Shown: piece after piece, positions 35,197-44,264 of the stretch | Layout: the number at the start of each line of letters is the position of its first letter | Numbering within the stretch: position 1 is the stretch's first letter | Assembly: GCF_002564045.1 (NCBI RefSeq) | Contig: NZ_PDJK01000002.1 | Span: 4,216,001 to 4,280,000, forward strand | Length of the DNA stretch: 64,000 nt | From: Amycolatopsis sulphurea | Lineage (GTDB): Bacteria; Actinomycetota; Actinomycetes; Mycobacteriales; Pseudonocardiaceae | Direction of reading: 5' to 3' | Position numbers and translations under genes: made by a program | The notes under the pieces: generated by a model | What the model saw: only the letters and a program-made list of their open reading frames with translations | Told to the model about the DNA's origin: nothing | Databases searched by the model: none

Positions 35197-36519
35197 TCAG
35201 TCGAAGAACCCGGGTACGTCCAATGCACCTCCCGCTGCCTCGAACTCCTCGTGCACTGCCGCTCGCAGGTCCGCGTCCGCCAGATAGTCCGCGACCGTCA
35301 GCGCCAGCCCCAGCGCGCCGTCCACGACCGCCTTGTCCCCGGCGGGGGAACCGGCAGCCGCAGCGAATTCCTTGGTGTGCAAGGCGACCGTCGGCTCCGA
35401 GATGGCGATCATCGGGTGCAGAGCGGGCATCCGGTACGACAGGTTGCCCAGATCCGTCGATCCGGTCAGGAATTCCGGCACGATGCCCGGCGGCAACGGG
35501 GTACGGCCGGTGCCCGCCTGATTGACAGTCCATCGGCCGGCGAGCGTGGTGTTGAACCGGATCGGCAGGTACGCCGGCTGCCGATCCCAGTGCAGCTCCA
35601 CTCCGCAGCCGGTCATTTCGGCTGCGCCGTGGGCGATCGCGGTCATCCGGCGAGCGAGGTCCCGCAGCGTCTCCGGATCCGCCGAACGCAGATAGAACAA
35701 CAACGCCGCCCGTGCGGGGATGACGTTCGGCCGCGCGCCACCGTCGGTGAACACACCATGGACCCGGTCGGTCGACGGCAACTGCTGGCGGAGGGCGGAG
35801 ACACCCTGGTAAGCGGCCACCGCGGCGTCGAGTGCGTTGCGGCCCATGAAAGGCTGCGCGGACGCGTGCGCGCCGACCCCGTGAAAGACCATCTCGAGCT
35901 GACGGCGCCCGAGGAACGGGTGCAAAGCGATGTCATGGCTGAACGGATGCAGCATGATCACTGCGTCGACGTCGTCGAAAACGCCTGCTCTGGCGAGGGT
36001 TTCCTTGCCACCACCGCCTTCCTCCGCCGGCGTGCCGATGAGCGAGACCCGTCCGCCGAGCTGCTCGGCGACTGCTGCCGCGCCGAGGAACCCGCCCGCG
36101 CCGGCCGTGCAGATGACGTTGTGCCCGCAGCCGTGGCCCAGGTCGGGCAAGGCGTCATACTCGGACAGGACGGCGATGTGCGGGCCTTCCTGACCGCTGC
36201 TCCCGGTGCGCATGGCGGTGTCCAGACCGCCGAGCCCGACTGTCACCTCGTGGCCGTGCGCTCGTAGCAACTCCGCCAACGCCCGCACAGAACGATGTTC
36301 GGCGAACCCCTCTTCCGGATGCGCGTGCAGATCCTGACTGAGTGCGACCAGTTCGGCTGCCCGCGCGTGCACTTCCCGTTCCACGGCAGCACGGACTTCC
36401 ACCGGCGCTCCGGCGTGGCCGGAGCCGAGAGGTTCGGCGGCGGCCACGGCGTCGGCGGTGGCTTCGATCAGGGCGCGGAGGTGGCTGTCGTCGGGCGGGA
36501 CGGGTGCGGCGTGGGTCAT
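35197..36519 (-). CDS. M20-family amidohydrolase/peptidase (AbgB-like)
   Basis: 440 aa from ATG at 36519 (MTHAAPVPPDDSHL). Metal ligands are in LGHGCGHNVICTAGAGG and GTPAEEGGGGKETL, with DAVIMLHPFSHD downstream. A dimerisation domain is inserted (VFHGVGAHASAQPFMGRNAL). Members hydrolyse amide bonds of N-acyl amino acids or p-aminobenzoyl-glutamate. The substrate is not decided. A methyltransferase pseudogene lies 10 nt upstream on the same strand. Confidence 0.88.
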   Translation of the reverse strand: MTHAAPVPPDDSHLRALIEATADAVAAAEPLGSGHAGAPVEVRAAVEREVHARAAELVALSQDLHAHPEEGFAEHRSVRALAELLRAHGHEVTVGLGGLDTAMRTGSSGQEGPHIAVLSEYDALPDLGHGCGHNVICTAGAGGFLGAAAVAEQLGGRVSLIGTPAEEGGGGKETLARAGVFDDVDAVIMLHPFSHDIALHPFLGRRQLEMVFHGVGAHASAQPFMGRNALDAAVAAYQGVSALRQQLPSTDRVHGVFTDGGARPNVIPARAALLFYLRSADPETLRDLARRMTAIAHGAAEMTGCGVELHWDRQPAYLPIRFNTTLAGRWTVNQAGTGRTPLPPGIVPEFLTGSTDLGNLSYRMPALHPMIAISEPTVALHTKEFAAAAGSPAGDKAVVDGALGLALTVADYLADADLRAAVHEEFEAAGGALDVPGFFD

Positions 36520-36529
36520 GCGGCGAATG

Positions 36530-37306
36530 CTAACCCCGGGGTCCGACAAAAACCGATCGCTCCCCGTCCGCCAGACCTCCGGACACGAGCTGAGCCAGTC
36601 CGAAGTACCGCTCCCACACGTCTTGGAACCCTCGTGCACGCGGGCCCGGCCGCGATCTCCCCGCGGTCGAACATCCGCTGCCCGCTGACGATTCCTCCTG
36701 CTGTGTCAACGAATCGGGCAGGCTGCCAGTCTTGACGCGCCTTGGTGAGCAGTACGATTCGGCCGCCCGGGCGAAGGAGTCGAGGGCACGTTCGGGCTCG
36801 GCGAATACGTGCAGTGCGGCGAAGCAGCAGACTGCATCCACAGTGGACGATTCGAGAGGTGGCTGGACCGCATCGGCGCGAAGGTAGGCGACGGTGGGTG
36901 GATAGGGTTCGTCGAGTGCGCGCGAAAGCATGCCGACGGTGCCATCGAGACCGATAGCGAGCCCATCTGGACCCACCGCGTCACCGAAGGCGTGCGTGAA
37001 ACGGCCTGTGCCACACGCGACATCCAAGACCACCGCGCCAGGCTGCAATCCGAGCAGTTCGGTGGCCAGCCGCACTTCCTCGTCCATGCTGCCGGTAACG
37101 CCTTTGACCACTCGGCCGGCCAGTTGCCGTCAATAGCGCTCGTAAACTCGGGGAAGCAGGGCTGTGCCCATGAGCCGCTGGGCGAGTCCGGTGGACAGAC
37201 CTGCTTGGGGTGCTTCGCCGAGGACGTCCACGAATCCGTCAGCGGCTCCGGCTGGCTTGCGCACCAGGGCGGCGAGTTGCTCCTGGGCGCTCGGAAGGTG
37301 GGGCAC
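36530..37306 (-). pseudogene. SAM-dependent methyltransferase, inactivated
   Basis: From a GTG at 37306 with AGGAG 9 nt upstream (VPHLPSAQEQL), the frame runs to ..LLPRVYERY, then a TGA where Trp is expected, then RQLAGRVVKGVTG. It continues through the SAM motif VVLDVACGTGRFTH and an LRADAVQPPLE segment. After ALDSFARA it shifts: IVLLTKARQDW is in one frame and ARGFQDVWERYFGLAQLVS in another. One stop and at least two frame changes, with many residues otherwise well conserved, indicate recent decay. Confidence 0.8.
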
Positions 37307-37469
37307 GGCGGTCCTCTCCTTCGAATGCCGGCAGTATGCCGCCCACTCAGATAGCTCGTTCAGGTGAAAACAGCGCCGATCAGGCGTTCGACGGCCCTGT
37401 TGGCCGATCTTTTGTCTAACGTCATAGGCGCGGTCCCCGACTCGCGGAGGCCAGCAAGGAGGACGACAG

Positions 37470-38429
37470 ATGAGTGCCCCGATCCTGCTGCCGATCGACC
37501 TGCCGATCGGCGAGATCGCCGTGCACGGTGCCTTCGATCCGGCTGCCGCGGCCCGCCAGTGCCCTGGCTCCGGTCCGGACGCGATCCGCCTGGCCTTCCC
37601 GGTGGACGGGCTCTGGCTGCACACCGGTGCCGCGGTTCGGCGGAGATCGCCGTGCACGGTGGAGGCCGAGGTCATCGCGCCGGTGGAGGTGGCCGCTCGC
37701 GTCGTCGGACAGGTGAGCCGGATTTTGTCCCTGGACGCAGACGGGTCGGGTTTTCCGGAGGTGGCGGTACGGGATCCGGTGGTGTGGCGGCTGATGGCCC
37801 GCCATCCCGGAGTGCGTCCAGTGCTGTCCTCGTCACCCTACGAGGCAGCCTGCTGGGCGGTCCTCACCGAGGGTATGCGGGCTGCGCAGGCAAAGCGGTT
37901 CCGGGCGCGGCTCGTCGAGCGGCATGGCCGGATCGTCGAGCACGAGGATTTCCGCTTGGCCTCCTTTCCTTCGCCGGCCGTGCTGGCCTGTCTGTCGGAC
38001 GAACCTGGGCTGGGGTGGTTGCGGCTCGCGCGGCTGCGTGCGGTGGCGCGGGCGGCGAGCGAGGGACTCCTCGACGCCGAGCACCTCCGTGCGATGCCCA
38101 TTGCCGACGCTCTGGCGGAGCTCTGCTCCATACCCGGTATCGGCGCGTTCGCCGCTGAACAGATCCTGCAGCGCGGAGCCGGGCACCCGGATCTGTTCCC
38201 TCGCGCGGACACCGATCTCCACCAGGCGATGCGGGAGCAGTACCGGTTGCCGGCCGGCACCTCGGTCCCGGAACTCGAGCAGCTGGCCGGCGAATGGCGG
38301 CCGTACCGGTCGTGGGTGGCCTACCTCCTCCGGCTCCACCGGGGCCGGCCAGTGCAGGAAGGAAGGTCGGAGCGGACGAAATCGGCTGACACAGGCACCT
38401 TTGCGGAGGAGGGAGCCGCCATGAACTGA
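37470..38429 (+). CDS. AlkA-like HhH-GPD DNA glycosylase
   Basis: 319 aa; ATG at 37470 with GGAGG 8 nt upstream. An N-terminal beta domain (about 1-85) resembles AlkA_N. The HhH-GPD core follows, with helix-hairpin-helix LCSIPGIGAFAAEQIL and the catalytic Asp in FPRADTDLHQAM. It excises alkylated purines from DNA. It is divergent from the methyltransferase pseudogene. The tail after YLLRLHRGRP is longer and charged, of unknown meaning. Confidence 0.85.
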   Translation: MSAPILLPIDLPIGEIAVHGAFDPAAAARQCPGSGPDAIRLAFPVDGLWLHTGAAVRRRSPCTVEAEVIAPVEVAARVVGQVSRILSLDADGSGFPEVAVRDPVVWRLMARHPGVRPVLSSSPYEAACWAVLTEGMRAAQAKRFRARLVERHGRIVEHEDFRLASFPSPAVLACLSDEPGLGWLRLARLRAVARAASEGLLDAEHLRAMPIADALAELCSIPGIGAFAAEQILQRGAGHPDLFPRADTDLHQAMREQYRLPAGTSVPELEQLAGEWRPYRSWVAYLLRLHRGRPVQEGRSERTKSADTGTFAEEGAAMN

Positions 38430-38512
38430 GGCCCGCCTATACCGAACAGCCGCGGATGACCCGCGCCTGGGCGCTCACATGGGCCAGATGCGATCTGTGG
38501 TGAGGTGTCGGC

Positions 38513-39301
38513 GTGATTGCCGCCTTCGTTGCTTCGTCGGTTCTCGGTGCTCGCCCAGCTGCCGGAGATCTGTCCGGTGCCGCTGCGGCGGCGGGTACCG
38601 GAACGGTCGGTGCAGCGCTGGATCAGGCGAACACGCCAAGCGTGATCACCTTGGTGACCGGTGTGGTTGCGTTGCTCATTGTGTTCGTCGGCGGGACGCC
38701 GTGGCGATTCGCGCGCAACGTGGTCACGTTGGTCCACGAGGCGGGTCACGCGCTCGCCGCGGTTCTGGTGGGCCGGCGAGTGCAGTCGATCCGGTTGCAC
38801 TCGGACACCTCCGGGGTGACCGTCTCGCGTGGCCGGCCCGAGGGACCGGGCATGGCGTTCACCGCGATGGCCGGGTACGTCGCGCCCTCGGTGCTGGGTC
38901 TGTTGTTCGCGACCTTGGTGGGCGCGGACCTGGTCACTGCGGTGCTTGTGCTGGTCGCCCTGTTGCTACTGGGCGTGCTGATCATGGTGCGCAACGCGCA
39001 TGGCGTGTTCACGGTGGTCGCGAGCGCGGTCGTGCTGGGGCTGGTGGCGTTGGTCGCTCCGACGGTGGTCCAGGCGCCGTTCGTGTACCTGCTGACCTGG
39101 TTCCTGCTGTTCGGCGGGGTCCGGCCGATTGTCGAGCTGCAGGTGAAGCGGCGGCTCGGCCAGGCCCGTGACTCCGACGCCGATCAGCTGGGCCGGCTCA
39201 CCGGCGTGCCCGCGGTGCTGTGGGTACTGGTGTTCGGGGTGCTGACCCTCAGCTGCGTTGTCTCAGGTGGGCTGTGGTTGCTGCAACCGCTGGCTGATTG
39301 A
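38513..39301 (+). CDS. M50-like membrane metallopeptidase
   Basis: 262 aa from GTG at 38513. The zinc motif HEAGH is in VTLVHEAGHALAAVLVG, followed by five or more hydrophobic segments including LLFATLVGADLVTAVLVLVAL and a C-terminal GGLWLLQPLAD. This is the peptidase M50B-like family common in actinobacteria. Intramembrane proteolysis is the assumed role; no PDZ domain or partner anti-sigma factor is visible nearby. Confidence 0.82.
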   Translation: MIAAFVASSVLGARPAAGDLSGAAAAAGTGTVGAALDQANTPSVITLVTGVVALLIVFVGGTPWRFARNVVTLVHEAGHALAAVLVGRRVQSIRLHSDTSGVTVSRGRPEGPGMAFTAMAGYVAPSVLGLLFATLVGADLVTAVLVLVALLLLGVLIMVRNAHGVFTVVASAVVLGLVALVAPTVVQAPFVYLLTWFLLFGGVRPIVELQVKRRLGQARDSDADQLGRLTGVPAVLWVLVFGVLTLSCVVSGGLWLLQPLAD

Positions 39302-39851
39302 GGGCGTTCGCGTTGCCGGCTGGCTACTGACTGAGGTGAGTCAGCGCTGTCGACCTTGGCGGGCTGGGTGCGCCTGTGCTGTGTGCCGGCAGGCTAAGGC
39401 GCTCGGGCTGTTTGCGGCCTGCGTGGGGTCTGGACGCTCCCTCGTTGACATCCTGCGTTGGTCTTGGGTGCTCGGGTTCTTGGCAGCCTGCGTTGGTTCT
39501 GGACTCTGGCTGTGGTGCTTGCCTCGGCTGCCAGTACTTGCGCTTGTGGACGTTCACGATGCGGACCGCTGGCGGCTTTGTGTCGGCCTGCGCAGCGGCT
39601 TTGGCGCGGGGACGGCTGCGGCGGTGCGATATGCGGGCAGACGGGCGTGCGCGTGGGTTGGGGTTGTCGGCCTTGTGCTCGCGGCGGGTCGGGTGTGGTT
39701 GCCGCGCCTGGCGGTGGTGAGGAGGCCACTCGCGGGTAGGCGAGTGACCTCGTGGGTGTGGCCTGCGTCCCGGGGGATGAGCCCGTCGTCTTCCGATGTG
39801 GGCCGATACGGCAGACTGGGTATCTGCCTGACCTGCGGAGGGAGCAAGACG
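39302..39851. other. 550-bp intergenic tract
   Basis: Contains two imperfect copies of GGCCTGCGTGGGGTCTGGAC (about 39416 and 39486) but no frame with family motifs. Long open frames on both strands are compositional. Confidence 0.5.
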
Positions 39852-41084
39852 ATGGACGAGGTCGCGAAGGCCGTCGAGGAGTGTGCTCGGGCGGCGAAGG
39901 CGGCTGCGCTGTCGTTGGCGGCGGCCGGCGACGAGGCGGTGGACGCGGCGCTGCTGGGCATGGCCGAGCGGCTGGTCGCGCACCGCGACGTGGTGCTCGA
40001 CGCCAACCGGGCCGATGTCGCCAAGGCCGAGGCGGACGGGATGAGCGCCGGGTTGCTCGACCGGCTCGCCATCACGCCGGAGCGGCTCGACGGGATGGCC
40101 GGGCAGCTCCGGCTGCTGGCCGGGGCGCCGCACCAGGAGCGGTCCGTCGACGTGTCCACATTGGACGGTGGGCTGAAGCTGGTGGAACGGCGCCGTCCGG
40201 TCGGGGTGATCGGGGCCAACTACGAGGCGCGGCCGAACGTGACCGTCGACGTCGCCTCGCAGCTGGTGAAGTCGCGTAACGGCGGCGTGTTGCGTACGGG
40301 CTCGGCGGCGCTCGGGTCCGCGCAGCGGCTGCGGGACGTGGTGATCGCACCGGCGCTCGAAGCGGCGGGGATCGATCCGGACGTGGTGCAGCTCGTGCCG
40401 CGGGTCGAGCGGGCGGCGGCGTCGGCGCTGGTGCGGCTGCCGGGGCTGGTGCCGTTGGTGATCCTGCGCGGTAGCGGTGACAGCACTCGCGCCCTCGCGA
40501 CCGAGGCTGCGGTACACGGCGTGCGGACGCTCGCGCACGCGGACGGCGGAGGTGTGCTGTACATCGACGCCGCGGCCGACGCCGGTAAGGCGCGTGACCT
40601 CGTGTACGCGAGCCTCGATCGGCTCGGTGTCTGCAACCGGCTCAACCTGCTGCTGATCCACGAGGGAGTGCACGATGCGGTGTGGCCGCTGATCGAAACG
40701 GCGCTGGCCGAACGTCGGGTCACCCCGTCGCTTGCTCCGCACGAGCACCCGATCGGCTACGAGTGGGCGCTCGATTCTGAGCGAGAAGCGACCGTCACGG
40801 TGGAAAAGGTGGGTGATCTCACCGACGCCGTCGAAATCGCGAACGAGCGAACGTCCGGCCTCGCGGCGGGGATCGCCACCGAGGATCCGGACGCGGCCAC
40901 TGCGTTCTTCGACGGCTACACCGGCACCGGCGTGTTCTGGAACGCGCCGACCCGGCTGCTCGACGGGTTCAAGCTGCTCGCCGTCCCGGAGACGGGGATC
41001 AACCTGGACCGGGTTCCGGGACCACGAGGGCCGGTGACCTACACCGACCTGTACGTCCGCCAATACGCCGTGTTGCCGGCGTGA
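39852..41084 (+). CDS. proA: glutamate-5-semialdehyde dehydrogenase (gamma-glutamyl phosphate reductase)
   Basis: 410 aa from ATG at 39852 with GGAG 8 nt upstream; the longer frame to 39258 is not used. ALDH-like fold with PVGVIGANYEARPNVTVD, catalytic Cys in LDRLGVCNRLNLLL, HADGGGVLYID and FFDGYTGTGVFWNAPTR near the end. It reduces gamma-glutamyl phosphate with NADPH in proline synthesis. proB is not adjacent. Confidence 0.95.
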   Translation: MDEVAKAVEECARAAKAAALSLAAAGDEAVDAALLGMAERLVAHRDVVLDANRADVAKAEADGMSAGLLDRLAITPERLDGMAGQLRLLAGAPHQERSVDVSTLDGGLKLVERRRPVGVIGANYEARPNVTVDVASQLVKSRNGGVLRTGSAALGSAQRLRDVVIAPALEAAGIDPDVVQLVPRVERAAASALVRLPGLVPLVILRGSGDSTRALATEAAVHGVRTLAHADGGGVLYIDAAADAGKARDLVYASLDRLGVCNRLNLLLIHEGVHDAVWPLIETALAERRVTPSLAPHEHPIGYEWALDSEREATVTVEKVGDLTDAVEIANERTSGLAAGIATEDPDAATAFFDGYTGTGVFWNAPTRLLDGFKLLAVPETGINLDRVPGPRGPVTYTDLYVRQYAVLPA

Positions 41085-41125
41085 CCTGATCCGGGGGACC
41101 GCATGCACTCCATCGAGCGGGCACG

Positions 41126-42328
41126 ATGACCGGGCGGCCGCACGTCCTGCTGTCCGCGGCGCAGTCCCTCGACGGCTATCTCGACGACGCGAGCGACACC
41201 CGGCTCCTGCTGTCCAATGAGGACGATTTCGCCGAGGTGGACCGGTTGCGCGCCGAAGCCGACGCGATCCTCGTCGGTGCGGGCACGGTGCGTGCGGACA
41301 ATCCCCGGCTACTCGTGCGTTCTGCCGAGTTGCGGCAGGAGCGTCTCGCGGCGGGCAAACCGGAGCAGCCGATCAAGGTGACCATCACCGCCGGCGGAGA
41401 ACTGGACCCGGCCGCCCACTTCTTCACAACCGGTGACGCGCCGAAGCTGGTCTATGCGCCGCCGGGGGTCGCTGATGGGCTGGCTGGGGTGGCGACCGTG
41501 GTAACTATCCCACCGTCCGAAGGTGTGGAGGTCGGCGCTGGGGCTGACGCAACCACCGGTGGGGCGCGGCCGGTTGAGGAAGGGCTTGTCGGGGCGGGAG
41601 GGAGCGGTGCGGCACGGTGGCTGGGGGACGTGCTTGACGATCTCGCCGCGCGGGGCGTCCGGAAGTTGCTGGTCGAGGGGGGTGGGGCGGTGCACACTCG
41701 GTTCCTCGACGAGGGGTTGGCCGATGAGGTGCGGCTTGCGGTTGCGCCGCTGATCGTCGGGGATCCGCGGGCGCCTCGGTTCTTGGCTGGTGGGGCGTTT
41801 CCGCGGCCGTTGGAGCTGACCGGGGTACGGCGGCTGGGTGACGTGGCGGTGTTGCATTATCGGGCGGCGGACGAACCGTCGGCGCTTGACGTGCGGCGGC
41901 TGCGGGAGGCCATCGAGCTTGCCGACCGGTGTCCGCCGAGCGCGACGTTTCGGGTGGGGGCGGTGATTGGGCTGCCGGATGGCACGGTGCTCGCGACCGG
42001 GCATTCGGGCGAAGGCGACCCGCGCAATCACGCCGAGGAGGCCGCGCTTTCGAAGGTGGCGCCGGACGATCCGCGGTTGGCTGAGGCGACCATGTACAGC
42101 TCGCTTGAGCCGTGCAGTGCGCGCGCGTCGCATCCGAAGAGCTGTACGCAGTTGATTCTGGAGAGTCCGATTCCCCGGGTGGTCATGGCGTGGCGGGAGC
42201 CGTCGCTGTTCGTTGACTGCGAAGGGGTGGAGTGGCTCACGGCGGCTGGACGGCGGGTGATCGAGGTTCCGGCGCTGGCTGCCGACGTACGCCGGGTCAA
42301 TACCCACCTGCCGGGCGTACGCCCCTGA
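41126..42328 (+). CDS. RibD-like protein with reversed order: reductase domain then deaminase domain
   Basis: 400 aa. Residues about 5-245 form the RibD/DHFR-like reductase (LSAAQSLDGYLDD, DAILVGAGTVRADNP, KLLVEGGGAVHTRFL). Residues about 255-400 form a zinc deaminase with HAEEA as the proton shuttle and PCSARASHPKSC for zinc binding. Usual bacterial RibD has the deaminase first. Both active sites look complete. It may do both riboflavin steps, a related pterin/pyrimidine conversion, or one step with a partner. It starts 41 nt after proA on the same strand. Confidence 0.83.
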   Translation: MTGRPHVLLSAAQSLDGYLDDASDTRLLLSNEDDFAEVDRLRAEADAILVGAGTVRADNPRLLVRSAELRQERLAAGKPEQPIKVTITAGGELDPAAHFFTTGDAPKLVYAPPGVADGLAGVATVVTIPPSEGVEVGAGADATTGGARPVEEGLVGAGGSGAARWLGDVLDDLAARGVRKLLVEGGGAVHTRFLDEGLADEVRLAVAPLIVGDPRAPRFLAGGAFPRPLELTGVRRLGDVAVLHYRAADEPSALDVRRLREAIELADRCPPSATFRVGAVIGLPDGTVLATGHSGEGDPRNHAEEAALSKVAPDDPRLAEATMYSSLEPCSARASHPKSCTQLILESPIPRVVMAWREPSLFVDCEGVEWLTAAGRRVIEVPALAADVRRVNTHLPGVRP

Positions 42329-42365
42329 CGGTTTTGGTGCCGGGCAAGGGTTTGTGCCGTGCCAG

Positions 42366-42398
42366 CCGTGCCCGCCGCGCCAGGTGCGGCGGGCACGG
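42366..42398. terminator. terminator hairpin between converging genes
   Basis: CCGTGCCCGCCGC and GCGGCGGGCACGG, 13-bp perfect stem, 7-nt loop, no T run. Confidence 0.75.
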
Positions 42399-42406
42399 TC
42401 GCGGGG

Positions 42407-43600
42407 TCAGCAGGTGCCGCTGTCAGTCCAGACTCCGTACGCGCCGGTGGCGCCGGGTTCTTCGCCCTGCGTCCACCACTTGGCGGTCCACTTGTGTCCA
42501 TTGTGCTTGACCGTGCTGCCGCCCGTGTATACCTGAGGCTTCTGCCATTCCGTTGCGTTGCAGGTGCCCGGCGGGTCGGCGGGTGGGTTCGTTTGCGGCG
42601 GCGTGGCGCCGGCGAACCTGGTGGTGAATTTTGTGAAGTCCCAGTCGTTCTGCTGGACGTTCGAGCACACACCGTTGTCCGTCGTGCCGGCGCAGGGACG
42701 GTCGCGGTTCACCGACCAGAAAGTGAATCGGCCGAGGTGGTGTGTCGTCGCGTAATCGTAGACGGTCTGGAAATCCGAGACGGTGAAGATTTCCGAAGCG
42801 TCGGACTTTCCGTTCATCCCGGAAAAGCCTTCGTGTGCATACGCGGTCGCGCTGTCCCAGCCGAGGTGGCTTTGGAGCAGCCCGTGGAACGCTTCCAATG
42901 CCGAAACCTGGGATGACGCGCCGTTGAACCCTCCGTCGAACGGCATGATGGAGAAGTTCGCCGGGGTGAAACCAATCGATTTCGCCTGATCCAGCAGCTG
43001 CGTGCCGAACCAGCCGGTGCCCGCGGACGTGCCGGGCATGGTCACCGAAACGAACAATCCGGGGTTGTCCGTTTGCAGTTTCTTGGCCGCACCCAATTCG
43101 TTGGCGATGGCCGCGGTGTTCTCGTATTCTGGTTCTTCCAGATCGAAGTCGATGGCTTTGAGCTGGTATTTCGTGACGACCTGCTGGTATGCGGCGGCGG
43201 TCGCGTCCACCGTGCCACAGGTCTGGCCGAGCTTCGTACCGGTGTAACCGCCGACGGAAACGGACACGTCGCCACCGTTGCCGCGGATCTTGCCGATCGC
43301 GCCGGCGACCGCGGCGTCGTCCGGCAATGCCGTGGTGCCGCTCCAGGTCGGTGTGCAGCCACCGCTGTCGGGGGCGAGGATGAAGGCGAGCTGGAAGGCC
43401 TTCTGCCCAGTCGCGTTCATCACGGTCACCGGGTCGGGCGGGTTGTTGTTCTGCGGCATCAGGTACGGCGCGGACGCGTACCAATTGCTGCTGAGTGACG
43501 GTGTTTCCGGCTGCGCTTGAGCCGTCGCGGTCAGTGCACCGGCTGTGCCGAGCACGGTGATGGCGGCGACAAGAGGGGCGGCCAGTCTGCTTCGTTGCAT
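42407..43600 (-). CDS. secreted GH18 chitinase with C-terminal carbohydrate-binding module
   Basis: 397 aa from ATG at 43600 with GGAGGACAG directly upstream. A signal peptide (MQRSRLAAPLVAAITVL..ATAQA) precedes a GH18 barrel in which DFDLE (Glu155 as acid) is the catalytic phrase; the sheet motif is DVSVSVGGYTG. A linker TPPQTNPPADPPG leads to a CBM5/12-like module (CNATEWQKPQVYTGGSTVKHNGHKW) with paired cysteines. It degrades chitin or chito-oligosaccharides outside the cell. A DasR-like site lies 38 nt upstream. Confidence 0.9.
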   Translation of the reverse strand: MQRSRLAAPLVAAITVLGTAGALTATAQAQPETPSLSSNWYASAPYLMPQNNNPPDPVTVMNATGQKAFQLAFILAPDSGGCTPTWSGTTALPDDAAVAGAIGKIRGNGGDVSVSVGGYTGTKLGQTCGTVDATAAAYQQVVTKYQLKAIDFDLEEPEYENTAAIANELGAAKKLQTDNPGLFVSVTMPGTSAGTGWFGTQLLDQAKSIGFTPANFSIMPFDGGFNGASSQVSALEAFHGLLQSHLGWDSATAYAHEGFSGMNGKSDASEIFTVSDFQTVYDYATTHHLGRFTFWSVNRDRPCAGTTDNGVCSNVQQNDWDFTKFTTRFAGATPPQTNPPADPPGTCNATEWQKPQVYTGGSTVKHNGHKWTAKWWTQGEEPGATGAYGVWTDSGTC

Positions 43601-43637
43601 CTGTCCTCCGTCGGTCGAGCGGACGAGTGCGGTAAGC

Positions 43638-43653
43638 ATTGGACTAGACCATT
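43638..43653. promoter_or_regulatory. DasR-responsive element (dre)-like site
   Basis: ATTGGACTAGACCATT matches the Streptomyces dre consensus ACTGGTCTAGACCAGT at 13 of 16 positions, including the central CTAGACCA. Its place just upstream of a chitinase gene agrees with GlcN-6-P-controlled repression by DasR. Confidence 0.68.
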
Positions 43654-43908
43654 GCCAAGTCAAGGCGCCGGGTGGCGGGAACTGGCGGCGGGTGGGGTGT
43701 TCGGGGGTTATGCCGGAATCCGGAGGGGTCACTTCACCCTTGCGGCGCAACGGTTTCCGGGCATTCGGGGGAGGACCGCCGGAGGGTGGTGGTCCGGTGT
43801 GTAGTCGGGAGTGTCGCCGGGGAGAGGCTGGGTGGCCGATGTGGCGCCGGGATTGGCTGGGCTGGGCTGGAGGGGAAAGGGGACTGGCCGGATGGGGACT
43901 TGTCTGCC

Positions 43909-44160
43909 GTGACCCGGGCCGCCGCAGCCCTTCGTCGGGACGGGCCAGCGTTTGCTGGGAGGCTTCTGCCTGGGCGGCCCATGGCCGTTGCTGTGACCCG
44001 GGCCGCCGCAGCCCTTCGTCGGGACGGGCCAGCGTTTGCTGGGAGGCTTCTGCCTGGGCGGCCCATGGCCGTTGCTGTGACCCGGGCCGCCGCAGCCCTT
44101 CGTCGGGACGGGCCGGCCTTTACTGGGAGGCTTCTGCCTGGGCGGCCCATGGCCGTTGCT
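43909..44160. repeat. three tandem 84-bp repeats
   Basis: Units at 43909, 43993 and 44077, almost identical (a few substitutions in the third), each exactly 28 codons long. Open frames on both strands run through all three, e.g. minus-strand Pro/Lys-rich PPRQKPPSKRWPVPTKG. There is no start, signal peptide or family match, so I treat it as a minisatellite between cobN and the chitinase gene. Confidence 0.85.
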
Positions 44161-44264
44161 GTGACCGGCGGCCACAGCCCTCTGCCAGGACAGCCCACAG
44201 CCCCCAAAGACGCCAGCCCGGCAAGCCCGCCAGGCCAGAGGGAACCCCCGGCGGGACCGGAACC

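Noticed and set aside
37130..37140. Selenocysteine or programmed readthrough at the methyltransferase TGA
   Set aside because: Further frameshifts downstream show ordinary gene decay and no SECIS-like element was noticed.
43909..44160. CRISPR array
   Set aside because: The 84-bp units are contiguous with no unique spacers and there are no cas genes.
43729..44175. Repeat protein encoded on the minus strand
   Set aside because: No plausible start, RBS or signal peptide; both strands stay open because the unit is a multiple of three in GC-rich DNA.
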